Below are positions 7,849 through 17,235 of a stretch of DNA of 64,000 nucleotides, piece after piece (within the stretch, counting starts at the first letter, position 1; each line of letters starts with the position of its first letter). A program made the translations under genes and the position numbers. This stretch comes from Desulfobacula sp. (GTDB taxonomy: Bacteria; Desulfobacterota; Desulfobacteria; Desulfobacterales; Desulfobacteraceae). The stretch spans positions 1 to 64,000 of the forward strand of contig NZ_JAQYWD010000028.1 in NCBI RefSeq assembly GCF_030145145.1, given 5' to 3'. The notes under the pieces are model-generated. The model saw nothing but the letters and a program-made list of their open reading frames with translations, did not search any database and was not told where the DNA came from.

Positions 7849-8239
7849 TTTAATGCTCCTTTTTTATATTGTTCCAATACGTGTATGGTAACATCCAATT
7901 ATGTGAACCAAGTGATCAAAATATGTGGACAAATAGAGGATTGCCCAGGAAAGCTTGAACCTGTTTTTGTAATTGATAGGCGAGTGAGTAGGATTGAGGA
8001 TCCCGACGCGGGAAAACCGCACGTATGGCAGCGAAAAGCGAGCGTGCCAAACGCTATAAGACTTCACTGAATTCGAACAACGCACCGCTTACTTTGACGA
8101 AGATATCTGCATGGCTGTAAAAAAGGGGGTTAACATTCTTGGGCTTGATCATGGTTTCGGCCAATACCCAGGTGGGATTAGGCTTGCGTTATTGACACTT
8201 TTGCTGAATTTCTTGCAATCCTGGATTTTTCTCCAGCCT

Positions 8240-8497
8240 CTAAGCTCGACATTTATTTCTGTGCCCCTTAAAGGGCTTGTAAAGCAAAAACCTGCACTCC
8301 ACATCAGGCTGTTTATAACCAACGGCCAACAACAATAGTATCCAATACTTCTCAGGAATATTAAATTCTTTTTTAACTGCTTCGTGATCAAATCCATCCA
8401 TGGGATGGGTCTCAAGCCCTAAACTGGTTGTGCACGATAAATCATCGTTAGTTTCTGAGTCATAAGCAAGCAAAAAGCGAAAGGAAATACGGTTCAA
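8240..8497 (-). pseudogene. Nitroreductase-family C-terminal remnant
   Basis: One leftward frame contains SLGLETHPMDGFDHEAVKK and FNIPEKYWILLLLAVGY, the conserved C-terminal segment of FMN-dependent nitroreductases (usually LGLGTCPMxGFD...F.IPE...LLLAVGY). The N-terminal FMN-binding half is absent and the upstream sequence is full of stops, so this is a fragment rather than a gene. Confidence 0.65.
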
Positions 8498-8588
8498 ATG
8501 ATTTCACAAAAAAAACCTTTTGGCATTTGATTACGCTATTTCAATTCCAGACAAAGCCATTCATGGTTACCATGGCGCTAAAGAACTG

Positions 8589-8702
8589 TTACACCGGATA
8601 AAAGGAACGCCCACGGCCTGTCAAATTCCTGGCTTTAACCGGGCAGTTTTCCATACAGCGGCCACAGTCTGTGGGTAAGGTTTCACTGGTGATTGCAATG
8701 AG
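8589..8702 (-). pseudogene. Ferredoxin-type 4Fe-4S remnant
   Basis: Between two stops lies a frame of 37 codons containing TDCGRCMENCPVKARNLTGRG, a CxxCxxxCP cluster signature. No start codon with a ribosome site and no second cluster are visible. It lies in the direction of transcription just upstream of the nitroreductase remnant, so both may derive from one ferredoxin-nitroreductase gene or gene pair. Confidence 0.45.
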
Positions 8703-8801
8703 TTATGAATGCGCCGCCAACCTGGTCCGGTTATATTTAATCAGCAGTTGCAGATCCTGGCAGCAGCACGAGCAACGATTCAATTCATTGCCGGCAAACA
8801 C

Positions 8802-9605
8802 TCAACCATGGGTTTTAGCCAATTTTTTAAACATATTGGCAAGGCCGGTGGACAAAGTATAAATATTTTCTATGGGCAGGTTTTTATCTGCGGTATTGTC
8901 AAAAAACAGATTTAGATCCGATTCCAGCCCGTCTTCGGCATGATTGTAGCAAATCAACATGGGCAGCAGCGGCAATGGATATATCATCAGGGAAATATCT
9001 GCATCATAATGATTTTGAACGGGCCGGCCGTTAAACAACTTTATGATGTCCTTGAAAAAAGAGGGATTTGTATCGGCCACCTGTTTAAACGCCCCCACAC
9101 ATTGATGTTCAAAAAACCGGGCCCAGTCCTTGGATGTTTCAAGTTCTCTGAAAGGCACCCATGATCCGGTCAAGGGTATCCCTTTGCTGGACAATACAAA
9201 ATTTAGCACCGGTGGAGCGATCCAGGAATTGACATGAATATCGGTTGAGATTCCACCATTTTTATCAATGCCGAAATCTTTGCCGAAAATTTTTAAGATG
9301 AGCCTGCCATTTGAAAATTTACCCCCCAGCTTTTCAGCTCTGGATTCAAGATCGATCTGTTTTATCCGGTCTTTTAACTGATGCATCACCTTGATATAGT
9401 CCTGCTCAAATGTGGACGCATATTCTAATTTTTTGGAACCATATTCTTCCAGAATGTCTTCACCAATAAACGGGCACTCACTCAAAGCGATCTGGCCCTG
9501 GAACACAGCCGCGGCAAAGGCTAAGCAAGTGGGTTTATTGCATTTTCGACAATTGGTTTTTTCCAATAATTTAAAGACCTCCATGGTATTTTTAAATTCA
9601 CCCAT
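8802..9605 (-). CDS. DUF3786 protein with N-terminal Fe-S domain
   Basis: 267 aa. The N-terminus carries a four-cysteine Fe-S domain of the RnfB/CdhD type (NCRKCNKPTCLAFAAAVFQG with a further Cys in SECPF, about residues 18-45). The rest is a DUF3786 region with LGGKFSNGRLILKIFGKDFGI and PFRELETSKDW. DUF3786 proteins occur mainly in anaerobes and have no established function; a corrinoid or Fe-S role has been suggested by context only. The ATG at 9605 has AAAGGAGATAGTACC upstream. It stands alone between decayed regions. Confidence 0.82.
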   Translation of the reverse strand: MGEFKNTMEVFKLLEKTNCRKCNKPTCLAFAAAVFQGQIALSECPFIGEDILEEYGSKKLEYASTFEQDYIKVMHQLKDRIKQIDLESRAEKLGGKFSNGRLILKIFGKDFGIDKNGGISTDIHVNSWIAPPVLNFVLSSKGIPLTGSWVPFRELETSKDWARFFEHQCVGAFKQVADTNPSFFKDIIKLFNGRPVQNHYDADISLMIYPLPLLPMLICYNHAEDGLESDLNLFFDNTADKNLPIENIYTLSTGLANMFKKLAKTHG

Positions 9606-9779
9606 TGGTACTATCTCCTTTGTTTTCCTCAGTTAAATCCATGGGACATCAAAACTTTTCATATCGTTTACAGCAATTGTCATTATAAAACGCAATAGTC
9701 GCCCGTCAATGGGTCAAACTTACCTTATTGACGCTTTGGCCGGCTGCTGCCCCAGACCAGTTGCAATGCGTGCGGCTTA

Positions 9780-9878
9780 ATGGTCAAAGACCGGCTGGTT
9801 CAACCGGGAACCGGGCTATCCGACGGACAGCAGCGGCTGTGTATTGCCCGGACCATGATATTAATGTCATTGTTTTAA
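9780..9878 (+). pseudogene. Fragment of a PstB-type ABC ATPase
   Basis: A 33-codon frame reads MVKDRLVQPGTGLSDGQQRL then CIARTM, matching the region around the ABC signature of phosphate-transport ATPases (normally VKDRL...[13 protein letters not shown]) with one glutamine missing and Gly to Asp in the signature. It ends in a stop 7 codons later, and no Walker motifs are near. It is a small remnant in otherwise gene-free DNA (9606-9994). Confidence 0.5.
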
Positions 9879-9994
9879 ATACAGCATTGAGCAAAGGACG
9901 GGACGCTCTTTATGAGAACTTGCGGCCGTTGGTTTAATCCGGCATTAAAATCAAAAAAGGTTGGGAGTTGAGCAAAGGGGGGGGGGGATTGCGT

Positions 9995-10026
9995 ATCAGG
10001 CGGTTTTAAGGACAAAACCGCCTGAT
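9995..10026 (-). terminator. Terminator hairpin of the fdhA/hdr cluster
   Basis: A perfect 13-bp stem (9995-10007 with 10014-10026) with a 6-nt loop lies 14 nt past the fdhA stop. No T tract follows; instead there is a run of 11 G on the plus strand at 9977-9987. It is likely the 3' end of the long leftward operon. Confidence 0.6.
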
Positions 10027-10039
10027 GATCGTTTAGACG

Positions 10040-12079
10040 TTAGGCTTTTTCGAGTTTTACCGCACACACCTTGAATTCCGGTATTTTGGCAATGGGATCA
10101 AAGGCCGGGTTGGTCAATTTGTTGACATTTGCCTCTTCAAAATGGAATGGCATGAACACAAGCCCCGGAGAGACCCGCTCTGTAATCATTATCTTTGTCA
10201 GGATCTCACCCCTTCGGGAGGCCATTTTAACTTGACTGCCATCGCAGACGTCCAGGGTTTTGGCATCCGCAGGATTCATTTCAAGAAATCCTTCCCGCAC
10301 TTCAAAATCAAGGGATTCGGAATTCCGGGTCATGGTGCCGGTATGGTAATGGGCATAGACCCGGCCTGTGGTCATCCAGAACGGATACTCATCATCCACC
10401 ACTTCATTCGGCGGCTTGTGACCAATGGCATGGAATAATCCTTTTCCCCGGGTAAACTTCCCATCTTTGTGCAGAAACGGGGTTCCCGGATGTTCTTTGG
10501 TGGGACAGGGCCACTGGAGTCCGGGTCCTTCAAGCCGGTCATAGCTGATTCCCGCATAGGACGGGGTAAGGCTTGCGATTTCATCAAAGATTTCTTGGGG
10601 AGACGTATACGTCATTTCAAACCCGAACCGGTTGGATATGTCTTGAATGATCTCCCAATCCGGTTTTGAGTCTCCCACCGGATCAACCGCTTTTCTCACC
10701 CGTGTTACGCGTCTTTCCGTGTTGGCAAAGGTGCCGTCTTTTTCTGCAAAGGATGTTCCCGGCAGCACCACATCAGCCAGTTTTGCCGTGGGCGTAAGAA
10801 AGATATCCTGGACAATGAGCAGTTCGACTTTTTCCAGGGCTTTGACCACATGATTGGCATCCGGATCAGACACAACCGGATTTTCACCCATGATCCACAG
10901 GGCTTTCACTTCATCCTTTTCAATACCTGACAGCATTTCAGGAAGGGTCAAACCGATATTAGAGGGCAATTCATCCACGCCCCAGGCCTGGGCAAACTTT
11001 TTATTGGCAGGCCCAAGGGTCACGGGTTGATATCCGGTGTATACATTGGGAAGTGCGCCCATATCACAGGCACCCTGCACATTGTTCTGCCCCCGAAGCG
11101 GATTGACCCCTGATCCGAGTTTTCCAATATTTCCCGTGAGCATCGCCAGATTGGCCAGGGATTTTACATTATCCACCCCGGTGGTATGCTGGGTAATGCC
11201 CATGCAATACACAATGGAAGCACTGCCGGCTTCGGCATAGAGTGTGGCAAGTGTTTCTATATCCGCTACAGAGACACCGGTAATCTGGGACGCCTCTTCA
11301 ACGCTGAAATCATCAAGAGCATCTTTAAAGGCTTGAAACGCCTCTGTATTTTCCGCAATAAAGGTGTCGTCCTGAAGATTTTTATCCAGGATCACCCGCA
11401 TCATCCCGTTTAATAACGCCACATCGGTTCCAAGATTGTGCTGGATATAAAGCTCGGCAAAATCGGCTATTTGATTTTTTCTTGGATCCGCAACAATGAC
11501 TTTCCCCCCATTTTCAATGGCCCTGAAAATCCGGGTGGCCACCAACGGATGGGAAGTTGCGGTGTTGGATCCGATAATAAATATGGTATCTGACAACTCA
11601 AGTTCAGACACTGCATTTGTCATTGCTCCACTGCCAAACGCTGCGGCAAGACCTGCCACGGTGGAGGAATGTCAGAGCCGGGCACAATGATCAACATTGT
11701 TGGTGCCGATGGCGGCCCTGGCAAACTTCTGCATGAGATAATTTTCTTCATTGGTCACTTTGGCTGATGCAAAAAACCCGATGGCATCAGACCCGTTGGC
11801 CTCTTTTATCTCCTTGAGTTTTGATGCGGTAAACGCAAGGGCTTCTTCCCAGGAAACCTCTGTCAATTCCCCATTTTTTCTTAACAATGGCTGTTTCAAT
11901 CTTCTCTCGGATTGAACAAATTGATGGACATTCCATCCCTTGATGCAAAGCTTGCCTTCATTTACCGGGCTGGTTTTACAGGGAATGGTACCGGTCAGTT
12001 TGCCATCAAGGGACTCAAGAAAAAAATTGCATCCACATCCGCAATAGGTGCAGGTTGTAAGCGTATTCCTGTAATCCAT
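10040..12079 (-). CDS. fdhA: Selenocysteine formate dehydrogenase catalytic subunit
   Basis: Mo/W-bis-MGD formate dehydrogenase oxidising formate to CO2 (or the reverse), 679 aa with Sec at residue 136 encoded by TGA at 11672-11674. The N-terminal 4Fe-4S site is CTYCGCGC (C10, C13, C17) with C45. The active site reads NVDHCARLUHSSTVAGLA, matching the family's C-x-x-U-H signature. MGD-binding motifs follow (MGITQHTTGVDNV, NPLRGQNNVQGACDMG), and the C-terminal molydopterin domain contains RVYAHYHTGTMTR. An SECIS-like hairpin lies directly 3' of the TGA. Standard gene calling would split it into 135- and 539-aa ORFs. It is the last gene of the Hdr/MvhD cluster, so its electrons most likely pass to the Fe-S subunit next door and on to HdrA. 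Confidence 0.95.
11643..11659 (-). promoter_or_regulatory. SECIS-like hairpin of fdhA
   Basis: On the coding strand GUGGC pairs with GCCGC (one G-U) around loop AGGUCUU, starting 17 nt after the UGA. AGGUCU is also the apical loop of the E. coli fdhF SECIS element. Confidence 0.75.
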
Positions 12080-12104
12080 TATCTTTCCTCTTTATAGTAA
12101 CCCC

Positions 12105-12908
12105 TTACTTTTCAGGTGCAGGACCCATTAAGCTTAAGGGTGATTTTTCATTTTTATTGATCCCGGATGTAAATCCGAATTCAGTATTCATAATCTCAGC
12201 TGTCTTTTTATATAAAAGTCGTAACGGAATATCAGACGGACAGGCTTCTTCACAAAGTCCGCAGTCTATACACCGGTCGGCCATATGCATGGCCCGGGTC
12301 AAATGGAACACCGGGATATCCACTGGAAGGTCCCCTTTTGATACCAGATCTTCACATTCAAGGCTGCATTCCCTGCAAAAACACATGGGACAGATATTCC
12401 GGCAACCATAGCATTTTACGCACTTTGAAAACTGATCCATCCAAAAAGAAAACCGGGTTGACAGATCCTTGTTGTCCATATCTTCCACACCCTGTTGAGA
12501 GATCCCCTCAAATTTTTCTCCTGCGACAATGTCATCCGGATACGGTTTTTTGCATTCGCACGCCTGGGCAAGGGATTCAGGACAGGGGATACCGATGGGA
12601 ACCACTTTATCCGGTTCCAACTGGTTTAGTCTGTAAAGGCCATAAAGACCTCTCTCATCACACCCCCGAACCAGAACCCCGAACACATCATCCGGATACT
12701 GTCTGGCAATGGTGCAAAGAACCCTGTTCAGCGGATACCTTGCATCCCCCGATTTTTCTGTATCACCCAGACAAAGCGTGTCCAGGTCGTCCCCTTTTTG
12801 AAACAAACAGGGTGCCACATGGCCATTGGCTGTTACAAGTGCGACAACCCCCTTTACAGACCCCTCTGAAAGAAGCTCGTTTATTTTTTCTTTTACTCTA
12901 TCAATCAT
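12105..12908 (-). CDS. Fe-S electron-transfer subunit beside FdhA (FdhB/HdrC-like)
   Basis: 267 aa from ATG 12908, chosen because AGGT lies 7 nt upstream; longer ATG/TTG starts have poorer spacing. The middle carries a Cys-rich segment KCVKCYGCRNICPMCFCREC (about 170-190), and near the C-terminus is a second cluster RCIDCGLCEEACPSDIP. The N-terminal about 130 residues contain further cysteines (ACECKKPYP). The layout resembles the beta subunits that connect cytoplasmic FdhA to Hdr/Mvh complexes in sulfate reducers. It likely ferries electrons between FdhA and MvhD/HdrA. The stop lies 25 bp before fdhA. Confidence 0.75.
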   Translation of the reverse strand: MIDRVKEKINELLSEGSVKGVVALVTANGHVAPCLFQKGDDLDTLCLGDTEKSGDARYPLNRVLCTIARQYPDDVFGVLVRGCDERGLYGLYRLNQLEPDKVVPIGIPCPESLAQACECKKPYPDDIVAGEKFEGISQQGVEDMDNKDLSTRFSFWMDQFSKCVKCYGCRNICPMCFCRECSLECEDLVSKGDLPVDIPVFHLTRAMHMADRCIDCGLCEEACPSDIPLRLLYKKTAEIMNTEFGFTSGINKNEKSPLSLMGPAPEK

Positions 12909-13000
12909 AAACATACCTATGATAAGTTGTTCGGTTAACAATTAATGGCGATGCCCAGAATAATCTGACGATCATATTGTTGTATGCCTTTTAATAACTG

Positions 13001-13438
13001 CTAAGCGACATTTTTAGATGAATCTTTCTTTAATGGTGACGGTCCAATTTTCTTAAGGGCATCAATAAAATCGTTGATCTCCTCAACAAACTCAGGTGCC
13101 TCGGCTGAGGATACCCATCTGGCCCGAAGCCGCTCTTGTTCAACGCCGCAAAAACTCAGCATCTGGGAAAGAACCGTTACCCGTTTTTCAGCAGAATAAT
13201 TACCATACAGGTAATTGCATTCGCTCAAATGTCAGCCACCCACAAAAACGCCGTCAACCCCTTGTTGAAAGGCACGTAATACATGATGGGGAGACACGCT
13301 CCCTGAGCACATTACCCGGATGATACGAATATTTGCCGGGTACTGCATACGACTGACCCCAGCCAGGTCAGCAGCTGCATATGCTCACCAGGTACACAGA
13401 AAACATATGATATCGGGCTCAAAATTATTGTCGCTCAT
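13001..13438 (-). CDS. mvhD: MvhD-family Fe-S protein with two selenocysteines
   Basis: 145 aa from ATG 13438, with AGGAAAG upstream. MvhD carries a 2Fe-2S cluster between the hydrogenase or formate dehydrogenase and HdrA. The family's five cysteines align as C15, U18 (TGA 13385-13387), C44, U69 (TGA 13232-13234) and C74. The context is [16 protein letters not shown], then IIRVMCSG, then [18 protein letters not shown]. Both TGAs replace otherwise conserved Cys codons and both are followed by stable hairpins. The second MvhD in the same operon has Cys at the first of these positions. ORF callers would report only the last 75 codons from a false TTG start. Confidence 0.93.
13198..13216 (-). promoter_or_regulatory. 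SECIS-like hairpin after Sec69 of mvhD (13001-13438)
   Basis: AAUUACC pairs perfectly with GGUAAUU around loop UGUAU; the loop begins 22 nt after the UGA. The hairpin in the paralogue at 16986-17004 has the same place and shape with a different stem sequence. Confidence 0.75.
13353..13371 (-). promoter_or_regulatory. SECIS-like hairpin after Sec18 of mvhD (13001-13438)
   Basis: CUGACC pairs perfectly with GGUCAG around loop UGGCUGG, starting 19 nt after the UGA. A lower stem (GCAUA with its partner near CGUAUGC) could extend it. Confidence 0.65.
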
Positions 13439-13529
13439 TGACTTCTTTCCTTATATATATTTAAAATTTTCCACACGTTTGGTTTATTTTTTCAGCAACC
13501 GTTCATAGGGTTCCTGTTTTTTTTGACGG

Positions 13530-15203
13530 TTATGCCGCACCAATCTGTGCCAGCAGCTGCTGGGGTTTAAACCCCCGAAGCATGGCACTGTGAGATGGAC
13601 AGGTAGCCGCACAATTTCCACATCCTTTACAAAGCACCTCATTGACCTCACAGATTCGCTTGTCCCTGTTATAGGTAATGGCTTCATACGGACACATGGG
13701 CAGACACGCCATGCAGCCCACACAGGCATCCGGGTTGATCTGGGCCACAATGGCACTTTTCACCAGTTTTTCCTTGAACAAAATGGCCGCCACCCTTGAG
13801 GCAACACCAATCCCCTGGGTTCGGGCTTCCGTAGATGTCGCAGGATACCGTCCGGACCCGCAGACAAAAATACCATCTGCAGCAAAATCAAGGGGACGAA
13901 GCTTTGCATGGGCTTCCAGAAAAAATCCATTCTGGTCTGTGGGCACCCGCAGCATATTGGCCAGCTTCCCTGAATCATTTCTCGGCACAAGGGGAGTGGA
14001 CAGGACAACGAGATCGGCATCCAGTTCCTGGGTCTTCCCCGTGACCGCCTGAAAGAATGTCACTTTCCCATTTTCAACTTCCGGGGGATTATCAGGGGTG
14101 TACACATCAAATCGAATGCCTTTGCCCCTGGCATCCCAGAGCATCTGCTCCTTATGGGTGCCATACATCTGCATGTCCCGATACAGGACCCTCACATCGG
14201 TCAAGGGGTATTTATCCTTGATGAGCATGGCATTTTTCACGCCGATCATGCAGCAAATTCTTGAACAATATTCTCGTTCCGGGGTTCTTGCCCCGGCACA
14301 CTGGATAAAAACCACCCGTTTCGCATCCAGTTTATCTCGTTGAAGCAGCTGTTCCAGCTGCATTAATGAAATCACCTGACGACCATCGTACCCAAGTATC
14401 CCCTCCGGGATCAGCGGGACCGCACCGGTGGCAACCACCATACACCCCACCTGTTCTTCAACCAGGCCGGTTTGGGTTTCAATTTTGACATCATAATTAC
14501 CGATATATCCACCGGTTTCCGTCACCGTTGCACTGGTATAGCAGGTAATATTAGACTGGGATCGAACATCATCAATGATCTGGGAAAGGGCCTCTTTTGC
14601 CATCACCCCTGAATCCAGTTGATGTACTTGTTGCAGAAGACCGCCAAGACTGGCTGTTTTTTCAACCAGGATGACGTCCAGCCCCATATCTCCCAGGGCC
14701 TGGGCCGCAGACAACCCGGCAATGCCACCGCCAATCACCAGAATTTTCCGGATCAGGGAGGATTCAATCTCATTTAAGGCCTCCAGTCCGGCACTCTTGG
14801 CCACGCCCATGCAGATCAATTCTTTCGCCTTTTGGGTGGCGGCATCTCTTGTTCCCATATGAACCCAGGAACACTGGTCCCGGATGTTGACCATCTCAAA
14901 CAGATACGGATTAAGGCCAACCTCAGCGCAGGAACTTGAAAACAACGGCTGATGCGTCCTGGGTGAACAGGATGCCACCACCACCCGGGTCAGGTTCTGC
15001 TCGGTTATGGCCTTTTTGATCTCCCCGATTCCGGCCTCCGAGCAGGTGTAAAGATTTTCCTTTACATACACCACATGGGGAAGGGTTTTGGCGTATTCAG
15101 CAACGTCAGGACAATCCAGATGGCCGGCAATATTTGAACCGCAGTCACAAACGAATACGCCGATTCGAGGTGCTTCATAAGGTGTTAAAGTATGTGTATT
15201 CAT
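13530..15203 (-). CDS. HdrA-like flavoprotein, C-terminal module of a split HdrA
   Basis: 557 aa from ATG 15203 (AAAGG upstream). It begins with a Cys-rich module (GVFVCDCGSNIAG, ENLYTCSEAG, VVASCSPRTHQPLF) and then a FAD Rossmann fold (KILVIGGGIAGLSAAQAL). The centre has CAGARTPEREYCSRICC, and two C-terminal 4Fe-4S sites follow: CVGCMACLPMCPYEAI and CKGCGNCAATCPS. It corresponds to the second half of the fused HdrA at 17236-20271. The Cys/Sec motif that normally follows the flavin-binding region is absent here and is supplied by the preceding ORF, 16 bp upstream. Together the two ORFs probably form one HdrA-type electron-transfer unit. Confidence 0.85.
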   Translation of the reverse strand: MNTHTLTPYEAPRIGVFVCDCGSNIAGHLDCPDVAEYAKTLPHVVYVKENLYTCSEAGIGEIKKAITEQNLTRVVVASCSPRTHQPLFSSSCAEVGLNPYLFEMVNIRDQCSWVHMGTRDAATQKAKELICMGVAKSAGLEALNEIESSLIRKILVIGGGIAGLSAAQALGDMGLDVILVEKTASLGGLLQQVHQLDSGVMAKEALSQIIDDVRSQSNITCYTSATVTETGGYIGNYDVKIETQTGLVEEQVGCMVVATGAVPLIPEGILGYDGRQVISLMQLEQLLQRDKLDAKRVVFIQCAGARTPEREYCSRICCMIGVKNAMLIKDKYPLTDVRVLYRDMQMYGTHKEQMLWDARGKGIRFDVYTPDNPPEVENGKVTFFQAVTGKTQELDADLVVLSTPLVPRNDSGKLANMLRVPTDQNGFFLEAHAKLRPLDFAADGIFVCGSGRYPATSTEARTQGIGVASRVAAILFKEKLVKSAIVAQINPDACVGCMACLPMCPYEAITYNRDKRICEVNEVLCKGCGNCAATCPSHSAMLRGFKPQQLLAQIGAA

Positions 15204-15219
15204 ATTTGGCAACCTTTCT

Positions 15220-16764
15220 TTATGATGCCTTTTGGTCGTTTTTTTTGATCACGGTCTGCGCTGCTCTTGCAGCAGCAGAACTCGCCTGGGCAACAGATTC
15301 AGGGATATCCATGGGGCTGTGGGCACACCCGCAGACATAGATTCCGTCCCGGGAGGTATCCAGGGGATTGGAAGGATCAGTTTTAAAAAATCCAAACCGA
15401 TCCAGATCAATTCCTAGTGTATCGGCAATTTTCTGGGCCCCTTTTACCGGTCCACAGGCAGTGGCCAGCACAACCAGGTCAAAGGCCTGTCGTTGAATCT
15501 TCTGTTCCCGGGTGTCCTCATAAATCAGAACCGGGCATTCATCCGGATTCCTGGTGATCTCTGCCACCCTGGACCGCTTATAGGAAATATTGGAATTATT
15601 GCCGCCCCGGATCTTATACTCTTCAAACCCTTTTCCCACCGCTCTGATATCCATCCCGAAAATCACCGTATGGGTATCATTGTCATGTTCATGGGCAATA
15701 ATGGCTTCCTTGATGGAATGCATGCAGCAATATCCGGAACAAAACGGATAAAACCGCAAATCCCTTGATCCCACGCATTGGATAAAGGCGATCTTCTTCG
15801 CAGTGGTAAACCCTTTGGCTTTTTCTTTCAAAACCGCAAGAGGGTTGGCATTCTCAAGATGGGCTTCAACCCTTTTAGCCCATTTATCCTGATCTTTTTC
15901 AAGGTCTTCACCGGGCTTCAGGCTGCCGTCCGTGTAAGCCGCATAAAATTCATCGCTCTTTTTCCCATGCGTCTTTTCAAACCGATCCAGGGCTTTTTGA
16001 GATTTTTTCACTTTTTTCTCAAGCTCAGCAATGGTGGCCGTTACCTTTCGATCGGACGGACGATAGATGTGTCCGGCCGTGGGCCCGGAGGCAGACAGGA
16101 ATCGTTCAAATTCCATGGCAGTGATCACGTTATCCAACTGGTTATAGCGATATTCAGGCATTCTGGACGGATCAAAAACATCATACCCCGTGGCCACAAC
16201 AACGGCCGCCACGGGCAGGTCAATAATGACGTCTGTCTGATCAAAATCAATGGCACCTGCCTCACATTTTTTCTGGCAGATCCCACATTTTTTCCCGTTC
16301 AACACCCGGCAATGATCCGGATCAATGGCATGGGTGGAGGGAATCCCCTGGGCAAACCAAGAATAGATGGCTTTGCGTTCTGCATGGCCTTCGTTATATA
16401 AATCCAGGACAGGGGTGGGGCAAACTTGTGCACAGGCACCGCACCCGGTACATTTATCTTCGTCCACATATCTTGCTTTTCTTCTGATGGTTGCCGTAAA
16501 ATTCCCGGCATCACCCTCTAGTCGTTCAAGCTCACTATACGCCAGAAGTTTTATATTGGGATGTCGACCGACATCCAGCATCTTGGGCGAAAGTATTCAG
16601 ATGGCACAGTCATTGGTCGGAAATGTCTTATCAAGCTGAGCCATTTTCCCGCCAATGGAAGGAAGGCTCTCCACAAGGTGGACCTTGAACCCCATCTCTG
16701 CCAGATCCAGTGAGGACTGGATACCGGCAATTCCGCCGCCAAGGACAAGTATATCCTTTGTCAC
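15220..16764 (-). CDS. hdrA: HdrA-like flavoprotein with selenocysteine, N-terminal module
   Basis: 514 aa. The start is GTG 16764, chosen for a strong AGGAGGTAGATT upstream and because it gives the complete FAD fold ([19 protein letters not shown]). Sec56 is TGA 16597-16599 in [17 protein letters not shown], where HdrA proteins normally have Cys; Sec at this site is known from methanogen HdrA. Ferredoxin sites follow: [15 protein letters not shown] and [13 protein letters not shown]. Then come the conserved [12 protein letters not shown] and [10 protein letters not shown] charged insertion rich in Lys (about 215-290, [16 protein letters not shown]) is not seen in the fused paralogue. The distal half is encoded separately by the next ORF. 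Confidence 0.93.
16559..16576 (-). promoter_or_regulatory. SECIS-like hairpin of hdrA (15220-16764)
   Basis: GGAUGUC pairs perfectly with GACAUCC around loop GGUC; the loop begins 27 nt after the UGA. Confidence 0.75.
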
Positions 16765-16803
16765 AATCTACCTCCTGTTACCGCTCGTTCATATTATCAA
16801 CCA

Positions 16804-17223
16804 TCAGGCCACCTGTTTGATATTGGCAGGCCCTAAGGCTTTTATGGTTTCAGTAAATTCATTTGCCACCTGGGCAAATTTTGTCCCTTCAGCTGAAGAG
16901 ATCCATGCTAACCGGGTTCTTTTCGGATCAATGCCCAGAAGCTGTAACAATTCACTGGTCATTCCAAACATCTTTTGTGCCTTTACATTACCATCCAGGT
17001 AATGACAGTCCCCAATGTGTCAGCCCGAGACCAGAACCCCGTCTGCCCCCTTTTCAAAGGCTTTCAAAATATAATTGGGATTGATCCCCCCTGAACACAT
17101 TACCCTGACAATTCTCATATTCGGCGGATACTGAAATCGACTCACGCCTGCAAGATCTGCTGCTGCATAGGAACACCAGTTGCAGGCAAATGTTAAAATC
17201 CGTGGATTAAAATCCGTTGACAT
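16804..17223 (-). CDS. mvhD: MvhD-family Fe-S protein with one selenocysteine
   Basis: 139 aa from ATG 17223 (AAAGGA with a 6-nt spacer). Cluster ligands are C14 and C17 ([13 protein letters not shown]), C43 (RVMCSGG), Sec68 (TGA 17020-17022) and C73 in [18 protein letters not shown]. The length and all surrounding residues fit MvhD, and translation continues to a TGA at 16804-16806, which follows the usual C-terminus. It sits 12 bp downstream of the fused HdrA. It likely shuttles electrons between HdrA and a dehydrogenase partner. A caller that stops at the Sec codon would miss its C-terminal half. Confidence 0.93.
16986..17004 (-). promoter_or_regulatory. SECIS-like hairpin of mvhD (16804-17223)
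   Basis: CAUUACC pairs perfectly with GGUAAUG around loop UGGAU; the loop begins 22 nt after the UGA. The offset is identical to that after Sec69 of the paralogue. Confidence 0.78.
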
Positions 17224-17235
17224 TTTCAATCCTTT

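Larger units (their letters stand above)
7849..8801. other. Decayed intergenic region with gene remnants
   Basis: About 950 bp with no intact gene. Short frames on both strands are broken by stops. Two remnants are recognisable on the minus strand (ferredoxin-like 8589-8702, nitroreductase C-terminus 8240-8497). Near 8001-8025 the text GACGCGGGAAAACCGCACGT forms a small GAAA-capped stem that recalls a group II intron segment, but nothing else of an intron is present. The region looks like the scar of deletions or insertions. Confidence 0.5.

Noticed and set aside
8001-8025. Possible group II intron remnant (GACGCGGGAAAACCGCACGT stem)
   Set aside because: Only about 25 nt resemble an intron segment; no reverse transcriptase frame, domain V or domain VI is present.
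8802-8804. TGA stop of the DUF3786 gene as a further selenocysteine
   Set aside because: Read-through would add a short tail (RCSCCC and then a stop) with no match to the family; the protein already has normal length.
9977-9987. Run of 11 G as a phase-variable tract
   Set aside because: It lies outside any gene, past the operon terminator; no promoter spacing seems affected.
11672-12079. 135-aa ORF as a separate small molybdopterin protein
   Set aside because: It is the N-terminal part of FdhA ending at the Sec codon and continues in frame with the 539-aa ORF.
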